Assembly (NCBI GenBank): GCA_025093985.1
Contig: JACAAK010000009.1
Span: 1,984,001-2,048,000 of the forward strand
From: Calvatia gigantea
Lineage: Eukaryota > Basidiomycota > Agaricomycetes > Agaricales > Lycoperdaceae
DNA length: 64,000 nt
Reading direction: 5' to 3'
Part shown: positions 1-13,052 of the stretch, piece by piece
How positions within the stretch are numbered: position 1 is the first letter of the stretch
Layout of the letters: the number at the start of each line of letters is the position of its first letter
Translations under genes and position numbers: made by a program
Notes under the pieces: model-generated
What the model was told of the DNA's origin: nothing
Database searches by the model: none
The model's input: the letters and a program-made list of their open reading frames with translations, nothing else

Positions 1-1590
1 TTCCATCCCAGATTCGCTGCGTCAAAACCTGGCGTCGCACTGCTAATGCGTTAAGCGCCCAGCCTAATATCCCTAGTCTCATCCACCAGCACTTCCCTGC
101 ACACCATTTCTTCCTTCTGGACAGAGCCCATAATCCCTCAGAACTTACCCCATAACCTAACGATTCGCTTAATTCAGTGTAAGAAGGATTTCCGTGTGAA
201 TTGCTTGCATTCCAGCAAGAACTAACCCGGACATGCCCGATCAAAATCAGCACTGTTCGTCAAACAATCTCCCCGTTGCATCAGTACATCAGTCAGTGCT
301 GTCAATACTCCTGGGACCTCCCGGGGCGTGTGCCACCAAAATCTATTCTTGCACCTCTTCTTAACGACATCCCCGGAACTTGTCTCAACGAATCTTATCC
401 GCCTGAAGGAATGGAACACTTTCAACAACAACCATCACACACCCACTACCTCCAACCAGCAAAATCTTGTTCCTCGTCCCCCGATTGGACCTTCAGCGGG
501 TACGGTTAGGGACATTGGATGCTCTCCAAGTTACCATTGATTTTGGCGGTCAACCTACACACCCGCTCAAGTGCATCAGCTCTTCGATTATTTTATCCTC
601 CTCTGTCTTGGGGGGGGGGTTCAGGATTCACGCCATGAGTATGCAGGGAACTAATGACCTCCATCTTACACTACCTATCTTGGGGCGCCACTAAATCTGT
701 TTAGTGCTTCGTTCAATTCCAGCCACACCGTAAATGGGTAATTATTCTGTCCGTTTCACTCAAATAACGGTGGCTAATGTTCCTCCAACACAAAAGCTGT
801 CATTCTTCGCTAGCCACTCCTGTCGGTCTGTACTGGCAAAATGCTAAATGCTGAACTTGGTTCCGTGGATACACATAGTCAGTGTCAGTGTCAAACAATC
901 AATTGATGGCCATTTGCGGGGGGACTGAATCGGAGCTAAGTTTAAAATATTGCACCAGGACCCCAAACCAAAAACCAGCTTCTAAGTCGCTGGGTAAGCT
1001 TGTCTATCAGGAAGGTTGTGCTTATTCTGGGGGTAGAACTCTCCATACCAGCCACCCCCCGTAACAAGTATGTCCAAAGACTCCATATGATTTAATTCAT
1101 GACTTGAACCTCAAGAAATGACAACTATCCTTTTTTTAAATCAAACTCAGGCTCATGCTTCCATCTATGTATTACGACAAATGCCACTGTCCCACTCAAA
1201 AACCCGCTGATGAAAATCACGAAACAGTGAAGCTTTGCATTGACACCGACTATACAGTCCGTGTCAAGTATCATCGAATTCTGTGCCTTTGTTCAATTTA
1301 CTTCGCAGGCGTGATACGGGGGTTTTGTACCTCAAGTTAGAAGGCTCACAATACCCTACGGGCTGTGGACTCCTAACACATGAAAATGTTTTACCTCTAC
1401 CATATGATAAGTATCACGCAGTGTGAGGAGGCACTATCTGGGGCCCAACGAAGAGTCTGATTGAACAGAACAGCGGGCGCCAGACACGAGACATGAATCA
1501 GTTCCCAGCTCAGCAATCACGTTAACACCGCGATCACTCTTCCAGCAACAACACAATGTCACTATACCCAACCAAGTCATACCCCTATAG
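1..1590. other. No supported gene
   Basis: I find no conserved protein, RNA gene or transposon end here. The open frames are short, lack recognisable motifs and do not join through plausible introns. The 5' end of the FRA10AC1-like gene that follows should lie in the last few hundred bases, but I could not find an exon encoding its usual N-terminal segment. Confidence 0.5.
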
Positions 1591-2604
1591 CCAAAGGTCC
1601 GTCAGAATTCGAAATCCTCAAGGCATCGCATAGGTAAGTAAGCACACCCTCTTAACTTAATTCAAGTTCCAGAACCTTGACATTCACAACAGATTCCTCC
1701 GGGAAGACAGCGACATTGCCAACGACGCCTCAGCGCCCACGCCCACCACCAGCACTGGAGTAATTCAAACATGGGAAGAAAAATTAGCAGAGAAGTACTA
1801 TGAGAGTTTATATCGCGAATTCGCGCTTTGCGATTTGAAGCATTACAAGTCTGGTAATGTGCGTTCCTCCATATAATCATCCAACCTCTCATCCGACCAA
1901 TCAATACCAATCGTTGACGCGATTCACTTATACAGTTTGCACTCCGCTGGCGAACAGAAGACGAAGTTATTGCTGGCACGGGTGAAACTACATGCGGGAA
2001 TACACGTTGCAGATACCATCATCATCTTCATCCACAACAACCCGAGCTTAATCTGAACCTGCGTCATAAGAAGCAGAAGGGTGAAAGGGAGAAGAAGAAG
2101 GGACTGGAGGAGTTGGCGACGTTGGAATTGCCATTTGCTTACGTTGAGCATGGAGAAGCTAAGAATGCATTGGTGAAGGTTGTTTTATGTCCAAGGTGTG
2201 TGAGGAAGTTGATGTGGAAGAGGAGGAAGGATAGGGAGCGCGTAATGGCTGGGAATATTGCCGAAGGTTCGGGTAATGTTGAGTATGAGGATGAACGTGG
2301 TGGGGATAATAAGCTGAGCGGAAGTGAGGGTTCGAATGATGAAGATGACAGTGAGATAGTTGGGGAGAAGGGGAAGGGGAAGGAGACAATTTCAAGGGCA
2401 GATGACGGGGGACGGGAGCTGGAAACGCGGTCTGCAAGTAGGCACGAAGAGAGGGAACGCAGCAGGAGGCGTGACTACGACGAACATTCGACAGATTGGG
2501 CATCTAAACGACGAAGTTCTCGTTCCCGTTCACCGCGGCGCCATAATCACCATGGCCGTCGTTCACATTCACCTTCAAGAAAACACAGTCGCAGGGACAC
2601 ATAA
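1591..2604 (+). CDS. FRA10AC1-like nuclear protein (5' end unresolved)
   Basis: The product matches the FRA10AC1 family, nuclear proteins associated with the spliceosome in eukaryotes. Three exons are seen: about 1591-1633 (encoding EFEILKASHR), 1693-1858 (FLRED, then WEEKLAEKYYESLYREF) and 1936-2604. Splicing rejoins HR/FLRED and KSGN/FALRWR, both conserved in the family, across introns 1634-1692 and 1859-1935. Exon 3 has the CGNTRC cysteine pair, the block FAYVEHGEAKNALVKV and a second CPRC pair, which together probably bind zinc. The C-terminus is an acidic stretch followed by an Arg/Ser-rich tail typical of splicing factors. The N-terminal helix of the family was not located, so the start codon is unknown. 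The gene is convergent with NDUFAF7, 85 bp apart. Confidence 0.8.
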
Positions 2605-2689
2605 ACCTACTGTAAAAATAACCAATATCATATCTAATTGTCTTCTACTCTCCCCCTAATTAATGTCCAAGAAACTACCGTGGCATATT

Positions 2690-4459
2690 TTACTCCTTGT
2701 CCTTAACATGCACACAATCCTCAACTCTCTTTGGCTCCGGAATCTCAAACGGCCAAACCTCAGCACCAACAAGGCCCTCATGTCGACCAACACTTGTAAC
2801 ACCTAACACCTTATATTCCTCTCCCATACCCGTCCGATCTGTTAGCCGTTTTGCCGAGTCACGAATTGTAGTACGTCGCTCTTCATTTTTTGCTGCGCGG
2901 ATAAGTGCCTCCGTGCGAAGGCCTATACCCATGCGCTCAAGGAAGGTGTGTTGGGAGATTGGGCCATGTGGCGTCACTAGTTTAAATAATACGTGAGTTA
3001 CTTTGGGAAGGATGAAGGGAGGATATGTACCGAGGTCGGACATGGCTTCTTTGAGGTATGCGAAGTCGACATTGGCCGTCAAATCGCTCTCACCCGGTCG
3101 AGAGAATATATCTACAATCTTATGTTGCCTGAACGCCTGATCCAATTATCAATCATATATATTCACGGGTTATGAAAAGTCTAGACCGTTACTCACCCTA
3201 AATGAATCACCATAGACTTTATCCTCACCATAATCAATGATCAACCCACACCCTCCTACAGATGAAGTTAGGCTCGGAGCCACATCACGTTTTTGTAGGC
3301 TCCTCCGGTGCTCGAATTCGGATTCGGACGTTCCAGAGATGAGCTGTGCGACTTGACGGGCAATTTTGAATGCTGCGGGGGAAACCTCGATGAAACTCCC
3401 AGCAGGGAGGTGTAGGAAACGTGGAGAAGAGAAGCCGAGGAGGGTTGAGGCTGCTGTTGGTGCTGGCGTAAGCACCCGGCGAAGATGAGGCACCATATTT
3501 GAATTATTTGAGTCGGCGTTGGTCGCTGTAGTTTGGGTAGATGTAGAGACGGATTGAGACGAGGAAGTGCGGTCAGTGTCGATCATGACTTCGTGCCATC
3601 CCGTTTCTTTTTTCTGTGACAAGAGTGAGGAGTGTTCTGGAGGTGTGGATAATATGTTGCATACCTGGAGAAGGTGGATGGGTAACGCATCGAAGAATTC
3701 GTGTGCAATAAGCATCGTGTATTGAGATGGATCTTGTAGAATGTCGCTAACAGAGTGATGGAAGTGGAGCTTGACATTGTGTTTTGAAGATCGGAGTTTC
3801 TGTTCTTGGATTGCATGGAGTGCTTGACTCGTTTCAACGAAGTGGATGTTTAGAGGGTCACTTGAGGGACGCAACTGCGAAACAACCTGTTCCCTAAGGT
3901 TCAATTTCCCCTGGGTCTTCTTTCTGGGCCTCCCGATAATAATGCACGTACCCGGAGAATGTCGTCCATCAGTGTTCCCCTCCCGGGTCCCAGTTCCACG
4001 AACCGGATGTTCGACGGACTACCAGCATTTGCCCATTGGGACAATAACCACACCCCAATTAACTAGTAAAAGGAGACTGAATGTTCACTCCTTTTGTACC
4101 TGTCGGGTGGTGTGTGGTGAGGACGAACATACCTCTCCAAAAACCTGGCTTATTTCAGGGCTGGTAATAAAATCTCCGAGACAACCAAACACGGGATTGG
4201 AAGTATTCATGTAGTAGCCGTGTGTAGGATGCGAAAGACATAGTTGCATGTACGTTGCAACTGAGATTGGACCTGTTGACTGTAAAATCAAAACTCGTGA
4301 ATATTACGCGTCGCGGGTCCCAAGTGAACTGACTTTGATGTTGTCGACAATGAGTTTCTCGACGGGGGTAGGGGTATACGCATTATTGGTATTCCACCTC
4401 CGGGAACGACGGGGTATTTGGGTGAGGTTCCGGGAGCACAAGCGAGCTAATGATATCAT
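2690..4459 (-). CDS. Mitochondrial complex I assembly methyltransferase, NDUFAF7/MidA family
   Basis: This is a SAM-dependent protein arginine methyltransferase (PF02636 family). NDUFAF7 dimethylates an arginine of NDUFS2 during early complex I assembly in the mitochondrial matrix. The start at 4459 gives an N-terminus of about 40 residues rich in Arg, Ser and Asn with no acidic residues before TPTPVEKL, a good mitochondrial presequence. Exon 1 (4459-4334) joins to STGPISVATYMQLC. Family motifs follow in order: HPTHGYY, GDFITSPEISQVFGE, the SAM-binding motif VELGPGRGTLM, AHEFFDALPIH, GLIIDYG and the C-terminal FLERMGIGLR. At least five introns are needed; one falls inside the insertion after LPIHLLQ. 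The gene is head-to-head with TIF6 (185 bp between start codons) and tail-to-tail with the FRA10AC1-like gene. Confidence 0.93.
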
Positions 4460-4644
4460 CGCCGTTGCTGAGAGTCAGACGATGCAAGAGAGTCAGGTTC
4501 GGTCATTTCTGACATGTCCAGACGGTCCCGGTGTTGGGCGCCTTAGCTAAGCTATATAATTACCTTATTTCTCGGCGCTATCTATCTATCCTCAACCACA
4601 CCCTCCACTTCTTTTCTTCCCAGCAAACAGATACCCCCACTATA
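4460..4644. promoter_or_regulatory. Short divergent promoter NDUFAF7 / TIF6
   Basis: Only 185 bp separate the two start codons, so both promoters and 5' UTRs must lie here. It holds a TATA-like run (ctatataat near 4551) and a pyrimidine-rich stretch just before the TIF6 ATG. No telomere-like box is present, unlike two other divergent promoters in the window. Confidence 0.5.
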
Positions 4645-5605
4645 ATGGCTACTCGTACGTTCTGAACGGTCTCGCCACATCGAACTTGTCTCCAACACCT
4701 CCACAGGCATTCAATTTGAAAATAGTAGTGACATCGGTGTCTTTTCTAAATTGACAAACAGTTACTGCCTGTGTGCCATCAACGGCAGTACAAATTTTTA
4801 CTCGGCCTTTGAGGCTGAATTGGGGGATGTTGTCCCCATTGTGCATGCAAGCATCGGCGGCACACGAATCATCGGTCGCCTAACAGCAGGTAGGTATTTT
4901 GTGTTATCTCTGCCCTCCCCTGCATGATCTCACGAGAAGTACGAAATGTATAGGAAACCGCCATGGGTTGCTTGTTCCCTCAACAGCGACGGATCAAGAA
5001 CTGCAACATCTCCGTAATTCACTGCCAGACGCAGTTGCAATCCAACGTGTTGAAGAGCGGTTATCAGCGTTAGGAAACGTTATTGCATGCAATGATTATG
5101 TCGCTCTCGTCCACCCAGATGTTGATCGAGAGACAGAAGAAATCATTGCGGACGTATTAAAAGTCGAGGTCTTCCGGCAAACCATCGCGGACAATGTACT
5201 TGTCGGCAGTTACTGTGCCATTACGAACCAGGGTGGGATGGTGCACCCAAAGACGAGTATACAGGACCAGGATGAATTGAGCAGTTTGCTCCAGGTTCCT
5301 TTGGTGGTGTGTAACTCGTTCCTCCCCCTTCTTGGACTATCCGTTGATACAAACTCTTTTTAAAGGCTGGAACTGTGAATCGCGGTTCTGATGTCATTGG
5401 TGCAGGTTTGGTCGTGAACGATTGGTGTGCATTTACTGGTCTAGAGACAACAGCGACCGAGATCAGCGTGATAGAAGCGACTTTCAGTGAGTCTTGTATC
5501 GTAATACCAAGCCCCGTTATTAATGGTGTTTCAGAACTACAAGGCCAAAGTGCCAACGCAGTCATTGGAGAGATGCGAGATTCTCTGATTGATAATTGGG
5601 CATAA
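4645..5605 (+). CDS. TIF6: Eukaryotic translation initiation factor 6 (60S anti-association factor)
   Basis: eIF6/Tif6 binds the 60S subunit, is needed for its maturation and stops premature joining with 40S. Five exons: 4645-4654, 4707-4889, 4954-5306, 5366-5486 and 5535-5605, giving exactly 245 residues, the length of yeast Tif6. The first exon is only 10 bases. Intron 5487-5534 is 48 bases and has no stop in frame, so a naive translation would retain 16 extra residues; the spliced form restores ATFKLQGQS. Motifs include [62 protein letters not shown] and [18 protein letters not shown]. Single-copy housekeeping gene, divergent from NDUFAF7. Confidence 0.97.
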
Positions 5606-6222
5606 TCGTGTTTACCATTCCACTTTAATTGGAGTACAATGTACATACATACAAGTTCCTGGATTATCAGTACAGGGTCAGACTTCCAGATATAGCCATT
5701 AACCACCCAACGTCGAGTAACAACATTCAACAGCATCAAATGCGACCCATCGACATTCAAGTCAGTTACTTGTGTATCGACTTCTCTCGACATGCTTTTC
5801 GGCGTGTGGTATGTCCCAGTGGGCCGCCGGGCGTTACAGGTTGCACTCCTCTCCGAGAGTCGCCATGGTATCATACCCGTCTCGTCCTGACCGTTTGAGC
5901 GCCTGGGCGTCTCGGGCAACTCCAGAAAGTAGGGCCCCCGGTGGCGATTGTCAAAACAAGATCTAAATTAGAGGGGGGCTAGTGTCTGACGAGAAGGCCG
6001 CAAAAAAAATACGGGCCGACATGAATGAAGGCAGAGATGCAAACACGTGTAGCTGGTCGTCAGCCTCATGCATTACTTCCTAAATACCCTGACACTCGAA
6101 CAAAGTGTCCGCCCCCCCCCCTTTTATTCCCCTACACGCGTTTTTTGCGTGGTACGTTCTTTAAAGTTGTCAAGATAGCTCCCCTATCTATTCTACCTCA
6201 CGTCTCGACACTGCCTTAGTCG
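5606..6222. other. Intergenic, nothing recognised
   Basis: Holds the TIF6 3' region and the promoter of the next gene. A C-run (6112-6121) and pyrimidine-rich patches precede the ATG at 6223. No gene, tRNA or repeat is seen. Confidence 0.5.
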
Positions 6223-9200
6223 ATGTCTACGGCGGTCTCCCAGAGCACCCTCTCCGACTCAAATTCTTCTCGCATCAAGCGCAAGCCAGCACCAGTTGCC
6301 CAGATTCAACTACAACCTTCACACTCGTCTCACCAGCTCCAGGAGCAAGCGCAACCATTCACCCCAACGCGCCACAAATTCAGTTTCTCAGAAAGGTATC
6401 CGGATCCTGATCCCACAGATCCATTTGCACCACTCTGGGTATTGCGCAATCGAACAACTAGTGTGTTGCGCGCGGACGCGCAACCTATTACCGAACCTCT
6501 CTTGCAACGAGAACCTTCCTCCCAACATGAATTTGGTGTCGTTCGGCAGGCTGATCGTCGCCTCTCGGTGTCCTACCTCCATACGTTCACTGTTGCACCT
6601 ACGCCTGGTGTCCCTGACGGTTCCCAGCCTTGTTATGCTTCCGATCATGGACATGGAGTAGTGCCGAAACCTCCTCAACGCATGTATAGCACTGACGACG
6701 GAGGTGATGGCGCCATGCTGGCCGTGAAGCGACGATCTATTAAGCCCACTCGACTTTCGCAAGTTGCACCTCTACTACCCTCTATTTCTCGTAGTCCTAT
6801 CACCCCCGTTGCGCCAAGACCAACACATATTTACGTCTCCCGGCAACCTGAGAATGATCACAGCGGTACAGAGAGTGATTCGACAAGAGTTGGTCACGCA
6901 GGTGTTGAAGTGGATGCAACACCTCCAGCTGCGGCACAGCAACAAGAACAGAGGCCGAGGACTGGCTCGACCAACAAGCTTGCACGCTTCCTCAAGACGC
7001 GGAAGGCGAGCCAAACTGACACTGATTCACATGACCCTCAGTGCATCGATTGCAGACTTTGGCCGCATTCGCAAGGCTTCTATCTCTCCACCAGTATATT
7101 CAACTGTTGTCTGGACAGGCCCAGGCCAAGATTCCGTCCCCGTCCCAATTCAGAATCACCCATTGCATCAGACCTCTATTCCTATTATTTCTCCCCCCTC
7201 ACTTGCTTATGACACTGCCCCATCTCTAACTCAGCCCGAACCTCTGAGAACCTTGGGCGCGAGGCAGGATCTCCTCGCGGTCGAAGCTTCGGTATTAATC
7301 CGGCGCACGCCATCACCGTCACCCTCATTACAGCCGGTCACAATCCCGGAGTCTATCCAATCACACACCAGCACGGCACTCCCACCACTAGAACCCCCTG
7401 TGCTTGCCACCCGTCCTTCTCAAACATCACGTACGGACGAAACACACTCCACATTTTCATTCGTCCATGTCCCTTCTGCGTTCTCGTCGCCTTCTCTGGC
7501 GCAGTTAGCTCCCGAAGGTCTCGTACCCAGAGTATCTGGAAGGCCAGCAACGGCGCCACTCCCCCATGTGTCTGGAGAAAGCGCAACAATAACTTCTCCC
7601 GCGAGAATGAAAATCAAGCGTAGTACATCCCGACCTACATCTAAAGTTCCTCCGCGTATAAGTCCTATACCCCAATCACCGCTCACGTCAAGCCCTAGCG
7701 CCATCGCCCTACCGTTCACCAATCAGTTCCATTCGATAGAACCAATAGGCGAATGGGATCTCCCGACACTCGCGGCACTAACGAAAGCCGCCTCCCTACC
7801 CATCATCGCTGAATCAGGCGTCCGTGTCACCTTTGGTACCCTTTTTGCACAGCAGAGAGCCGTTGTGGTGTTTATTCGGCATTTTTGGTGTCCTTTGTGC
7901 CAAGATTATATGACTTCTGTCGCTCCTTTGACACGGCGTATTCCACCAGCCAGTTCCACAGCTCCAGACCAGGATGCTATGAACGAAAAGGCAGATAATG
8001 GAGCCGACAGTGGGGGAGCGGTTAAATTGGTCATAATTAGCAATGGATCATATACTATGATCGGGAAGTACAAACAGATTTTCGGCGCTGTGGGGTTGGA
8101 CATATATACGGACCCTTCATTGGGGGTGTATACGACTCTCGGCATGGGAAAAGATCCTGCGAGTTTGCCCGAACATGGACATGGTCGGTCAAAGAGTGGA
8201 CAGGCACATTTGCATGCGGAAGTTTTGAGCAATTCGGGTGAGGAGAAGGTGCGGCCGAGGAGGAACACCCACGGTGGATATGTCAAACACGGATTGATGG
8301 GCGGAATTGCTATGGTATTTATTAGGGCTTTGAAGGTTGGGATGCCGGTGTGGGAGAAGGGAGGGGATTTGAATCAGTTGGGTGGCGAGTTTGTTTTGGG
8401 GCCTGGGTATGTATCTTCCCTGCTTACGGAACATCGCAGCTGATGCCTTCGCTTTTTTTTCCTTCCGTAGGCTGGTGTGCACATATGCACATAGAATGCA
8501 AACTACCAAAGGCCATGCACCGTTCGAAGATGTTCTCCGTGCAGCTGGAATTACTCTCCTTCCCTCTCGTCCACGTCCTGCGTCCAAAGCAAAGGAACTA
8601 GAGAAGAAAACCAACGCGCTACGAAAATCACGCCCTTCCAGTGATTCCACCAACAGTAGTACCAAAGCATCATCACGTAGCCAATCAACCGACGTCCTGT
8701 TAACTTTGGCCTCGGTTCCATTACAAACTGATACCCCAAAGCCACAAGTACAACCGTCGGTCGTGCCGGAGCGTAAAAAGTCGCATAGGAGACGACGGAG
8801 CGTTCTGAGGACCTCAACTATTGGTAATGCGAATCCCGCCCCAGTTGCGAGTGCTAGTGCCAACGCCAAGGTTATCCGACAACAGGCACCTGGAAAAGCA
8901 CAGGTGCAGCCGGATAATGAAGAGAAGGGTGTTCGCGCGCCCGCAACTGCTCCTACAGACCCTCACACGACCACGACAACCTGCGCCAGTCCAGATGATC
9001 CCGCCATTACGAAAGTCACGACTCAAACGAAGACCAACGATGCCACGGATCACGAAGTGAAATGGATGGAGGAGCGACACCGCAGCCTCCAAAAAATTAA
9101 AGAAAGGAAGAACGCGAGGAGAGGGCTAAGCCTTGTGGATGAGCGGCAGGCCACATTGTCCATGTCAACATCCCAGTCGCGTACCCCTCCTCAATCTCCC

Positions 9201-9599
9201 CCTTTGTCCCCTTCACCGTCTGTGTCACAGTCAACGTTTCCACGACAGGCTCGTCATCGACAACGATCAAGTACAGGAATGGAAAAGACGGGTTCCCGCT
9301 CGCGTCGCGCCGGTGGCAGTGGGGCTCCGCGAGGTACCAGGGGTGAGTCGGAACTCGGAGTACAGTCTGACACTGCGATACACCCACGAAGGGAGTTGAA
9401 CAGAAGTAAAAGAAGCAGGAGTATGACTCGTGGGGATGATGATGATATTGTCCTTTTTGGGAGGGAGATGAGGATGAGCAGGGTTCCGGCCCTCAGTCGA
9501 AATCATACTCAACGGGATGGGGAGGAAGACCCTGTGATTTTATTCGCGAGCAGCGCTGGCGTTCAGATCCGTGTTGAGGATGATTCTGAGACTGTCTGA
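6223..9599 (+). CDS. Large protein with AhpC/TSA-like thioredoxin-fold domain (apparent frameshift)
   Basis: The central part (about 7740-8480) encodes an AhpC/TSA_2 / PRXL2-type thioredoxin fold: VVVFIRHFWCPLCQDYM carries a CPLC pair at the peroxidatic position, followed by LVIISNGS and GLDIYTDPSLGVYTTLGM. An intron inside the domain (about 8409-8470) joins GPG to LVCTYAHRMQTTKGH. The N-terminal ~450 residues and C-terminal ~330 residues are Ser/Pro/Thr- and Arg-rich and probably disordered, with basic Ser-Arg patches near the end. The frame opened at the ATG 6223 runs well to about 7030, then sense coding moves by one base (toward ADFGRIRKASISPP). I found no GT-AG intron that explains it, so an indel or assembly error is likely. 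The redox partner and role are unknown. Confidence 0.72.
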
Positions 9600-10229
9600 T
9601 AAGACGTTGGTGCATCAGTGATGCGCTTTCTTGGTGATGTTATTCGTTTTCTAGATTTATGATATGTACTACCCACAACCATGGGTTCCACGACCCATCC
9701 GTGTATCTTGCCCACATCGAGGAACTCCGGATTGACATTTCGTAGATAGTTCTCTCATGTTACCAACTATAGTGATACAGGCCCTCTGCCAAAACAAGCT
9801 GCTAATGTATCAGGAAGTTGGGCTGCGCCATAATTTTATTCCCGAACGAGCTTCCTTTCACATTGTGCTACCTCATAAACATGCTTTGGGGAATCAAGTC
9901 TTTGTCCCTGTAACTCATAGGGATACGTTATCCTCTTGTACTCGTAAAAGGACAGAAAAAACCTCTGCCAATTGTGTTATTATCCCTGTTATTGAAATAG
10001 CTGACAGTGGTCTGCAACTAAGACGTGATAGCATTCGAGAATTGGGTAATTAGTAAAAGATGAAGGATCAAATATGTTGGTAAATCCACTCCTTGTATCT
10101 AGTGAAGATGTGCGAAATTCCGGACACCGTCAATGAAGATAGAGATGTGATTGATTAGGAAGATTTCCGAAGATGCAACTCCTCGTTAGCTATGGCTTCG
10201 CACTTATAAAAAAAACGGCAACGGGGGCT
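9600..10229. other. Intergenic, nothing recognised
   Basis: Convergent spacer between the AhpC/TSA-like gene and the amino-acid transporter. One 98-residue open frame at 9757-10053 (+) has no recognisable motif, and I do not support it as a gene. Confidence 0.5.
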
Positions 10230-13052
10230 TTATGAGTCGCATTGACCAGGTGTAGTTGGTGCAGTGGGGCTCGCCACCATCAACTGAAAGAAGAGGGTAT
10301 CATCAATGTTTAAATATGTCGAAGTTGACGAGATTCCCACCAACGTACCTTAATTGTCTGAATGGAAGTGTAGGCAGCAGCAACGAGGCCGAAGGCAATC
10401 ATTGCAATATCTGCCAGCTTCTGCCTCTTGGTCCTCGCACAAGCCCTGTAGTGCAGCATTGCAGGATAGACATAGCACAAGGGCACACTACATAACCATC
10501 ATCGGCGGTAAAAAAAATGCTGGGAAACTGACATCATGGATGGGACGTACCAAGCGAAGCAACCAACGAACGCGACGAACTTGTCCAAGTCTTTAGCACC
10601 AAATGAACTGATCATTGTACAGAGCATGACCATGAAGAATCTGAAGAAGTTTTTCATCCATTTGACTTTGATGTTGCCTTTGCCACTTCGAGTGAATAGG
10701 CCGTTCTCAAGGATACGGACCGCGGGGAAAAGTTGCAAGGGCACAGATAAGAGGATGGCGAGTGCGTATAGGAATTGAACCTGCAAACCGGGAAATGGGT
10801 AGGGGTAGGTGCATTGATCGCTGTGAAGACACTCACCGATTGCACCATTTTGCTCTTTGTATCTAGGTTGACGAGGACGACCGTCTGGATATCGGAACCA
10901 AAAGTGAGGTACGCGAGGGCACCGGCTCCTCCAAATAAAACTACAACGGCTTTCAAGACTATCAATTTAGCAAGTAAGAAACTCAACATACCTGTAAGGA
11001 AGATCATGACACCTGTCAGTACCTTCGGGAACTTGTGCGGTTCTCTCATGGCATCTGTGATCGGAATGATAAGCCCAATGCCTTCAAAGGAAAACACGGC
11101 AGTTCTAAAATAATAATGTCAATTACAGGTCCACAAGTGTCACAACAGGAATAGACTTGCCCAACGAAGAGCGGAAAGTCGTTCGGATTGAACAGTTGAA
11201 TGGGGGCAGGTCCTCTATCTGCAACGATGCTGATTTCACTCCCGAAAATATATAGCAACCCAGCGAGGATGAACGCGTCGGCAACAAGAGCCGTAGTACT
11301 CAATTTCGCCAGATCCCGAATGAGGGCCAGGGGTAGGAAAATGATAAGCTGCATGAGAATGAAATATTGTACCGAGATTATCTTCATGCATTGGGTGATA
11401 CCCATGACGAAGGCCTGTGTTTAGGCGTTAATTAGGGGGTAGTGACAGAAACATAAGATGCCCACCTGAAGATTTTCAGCTACGAAAATGGTATAAGCGG
11501 ATACAAAACCAAGTTGGGAGATAACAATAGATCCGAGGATAGCGTATCGTAGCCAAGGTCCGTAGAGAAACCCTCCGAGATCTATGAATGCATTAAACAA
11601 GTACATCAAAGACTATCTTGTCACGTCACGCACCGCCAAAACTGCCTGAGACGACGAGTTTGGTTTTTACGAGGAGCAAAAAGGAATATAAAGAGATGGA
11701 GGCGATGAATACGAAAAGCAATGCGGAAAACAACATGCCACCATTATAGAAACTGTCCAAAGATATATTGGTTTCAGTAGCAGCGGGCTGTATAGACGGG
11801 CACCGGAACGTACGCTTTGCCTAGAAACAGGACTCCAGTACCAACAAACGATTTGAGAAGCTGGTAATTTCCGTTAGTGCGCACGACGAGAACATCAGAA
11901 CTTGGGCTTTACCATGAGGACAGCTTGGGTGACCGTGGCGTTTCCGTGATGCGGACCAACCGAGCCCCGACGTTGCCGCGATCGCGACCTTGATCGCGTA
12001 GAACCAATGGCACTCCCAAGTAGAGGCGCTGTTTCGCTTGTTTCGGGGACTGAAGTTGTTTGTGCAGGCCGTTCTTCATCCTCAAGTTTATCGTCATCAT
12101 CTTCCTCCTCCAAGTCTTCACCAGCCTGTAGGGTTGTGAGTATACATATGTATAGTTCAGATGCAAATGATGACGGACGAAGTGACCGAACAATAAGAGG
12201 AAATCTATGAAATTATTGAGCATCTGAGGCTCCTCAGCCCCCTGTTCATTTGCCCGGAGCTTGACGTAATTCCGTCGGAAGCCCCCTGGCTCGTGAATAT
12301 GTTCAAATGCAGGATCAGGTTGCTGATGCAAACCCGCGAAAGAGACGGCGCGAGCTCTCCCTACTTGTCGTTGTTGGTCCGCGTGCCACTTGTATACTTC
12401 GTGTCTTAGCAATCATAATATATGAGTCCTGATAGAAGATGAAGATAAAGAAAGCATACATAAGAACTCACGTTACATCAGCCCCAGGTGCGTCGTAAGG
12501 AATAGGAAATGGCTCTGAGGGATCTCTGGCCTTGCCGTTATTCTGAGGGACACTGCTTTGTTGCGAAGAGGGTCTCGATCGCGACGAATTGGAATCAGCT
12601 GCAGCGGCGGGTACCTTCGACTGGTCAGCCTTTGTACGCTCCTCCCTCGATACAAGATGCCTTGCAACCACTTTTGCCTTCTCCTCATCCGGAAGTCCAT
12701 CAAGATCAAGAGGAGGAATATCTAGGGCAGGGGAATCGTTGGCTACGAAGCTAGGTCCCCGCGTCGCCGAGATGCCACCGACGACGGGACCAGTGGGCGG
12801 ACGTAATGGCGAGGATGTGGCATCCACGACCGGTTGAGCTGAAGTTAAAGGGGTCCCAGGACGTACGATGGGCGTCCGTGTTCCGGGTGTACCACGGGGA
12901 GGGATGTTGGGGACCTGGGGAGTACCGATGTACTGTGCTCGGAGCGCGCGCAAGTCCGGGGTGCCAACCGGGGGCGATGACTGTGTTGGCACATCGTCTG
13001 TAGGTCGTGCACGAGGACTCTTTATACTTAAAGGTTTGGAAGGAGAGGTCAT
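10230..13052 (-). CDS. Vacuolar amino-acid transporter, AVT3/AVT4 type (amino-acid/auxin permease family)
   Basis: A multi-exon Aa_trans (PF01490) transporter, expected in the vacuolar membrane and, by analogy with yeast Avt3/Avt4, exporting neutral amino acids to the cytosol. A long disordered N-terminus (13052 to about 12480, Pro/Ser/Thr-rich) is followed by HEVYKWH, HIHEPGGFRRNY, NFIDFLLLFGHF and an acidic cytosolic segment, then the membrane core: LKSFVGTGVLFLGKAFYNGG, FVSAYTIFVAENLQ, FSFEGIGLIIPI, GALAYLTFGSDIQTVVL and DKFVAFVGCFACVPLC. At least ten introns; the last exon ends GQCDS at 10230. The ATG at 13052 is preferred over one at 13166, because the duplicated copy at 17 kb has a one-base deletion between them. 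The first exon and upstream DNA are duplicated at 17.0-19.1 kb. Confidence 0.92.

Noticed and set aside
5487..5534. Sixteen extra residues near the end of eIF6
   Set aside because: This stretch is a 48-base GT-AG intron without a stop; removing it gives the exact family length of 245.
9757..10053. 98-codon frame as a gene
   Set aside because: No conserved motif, no plausible flanking exons, and compositional noise can give such a frame.
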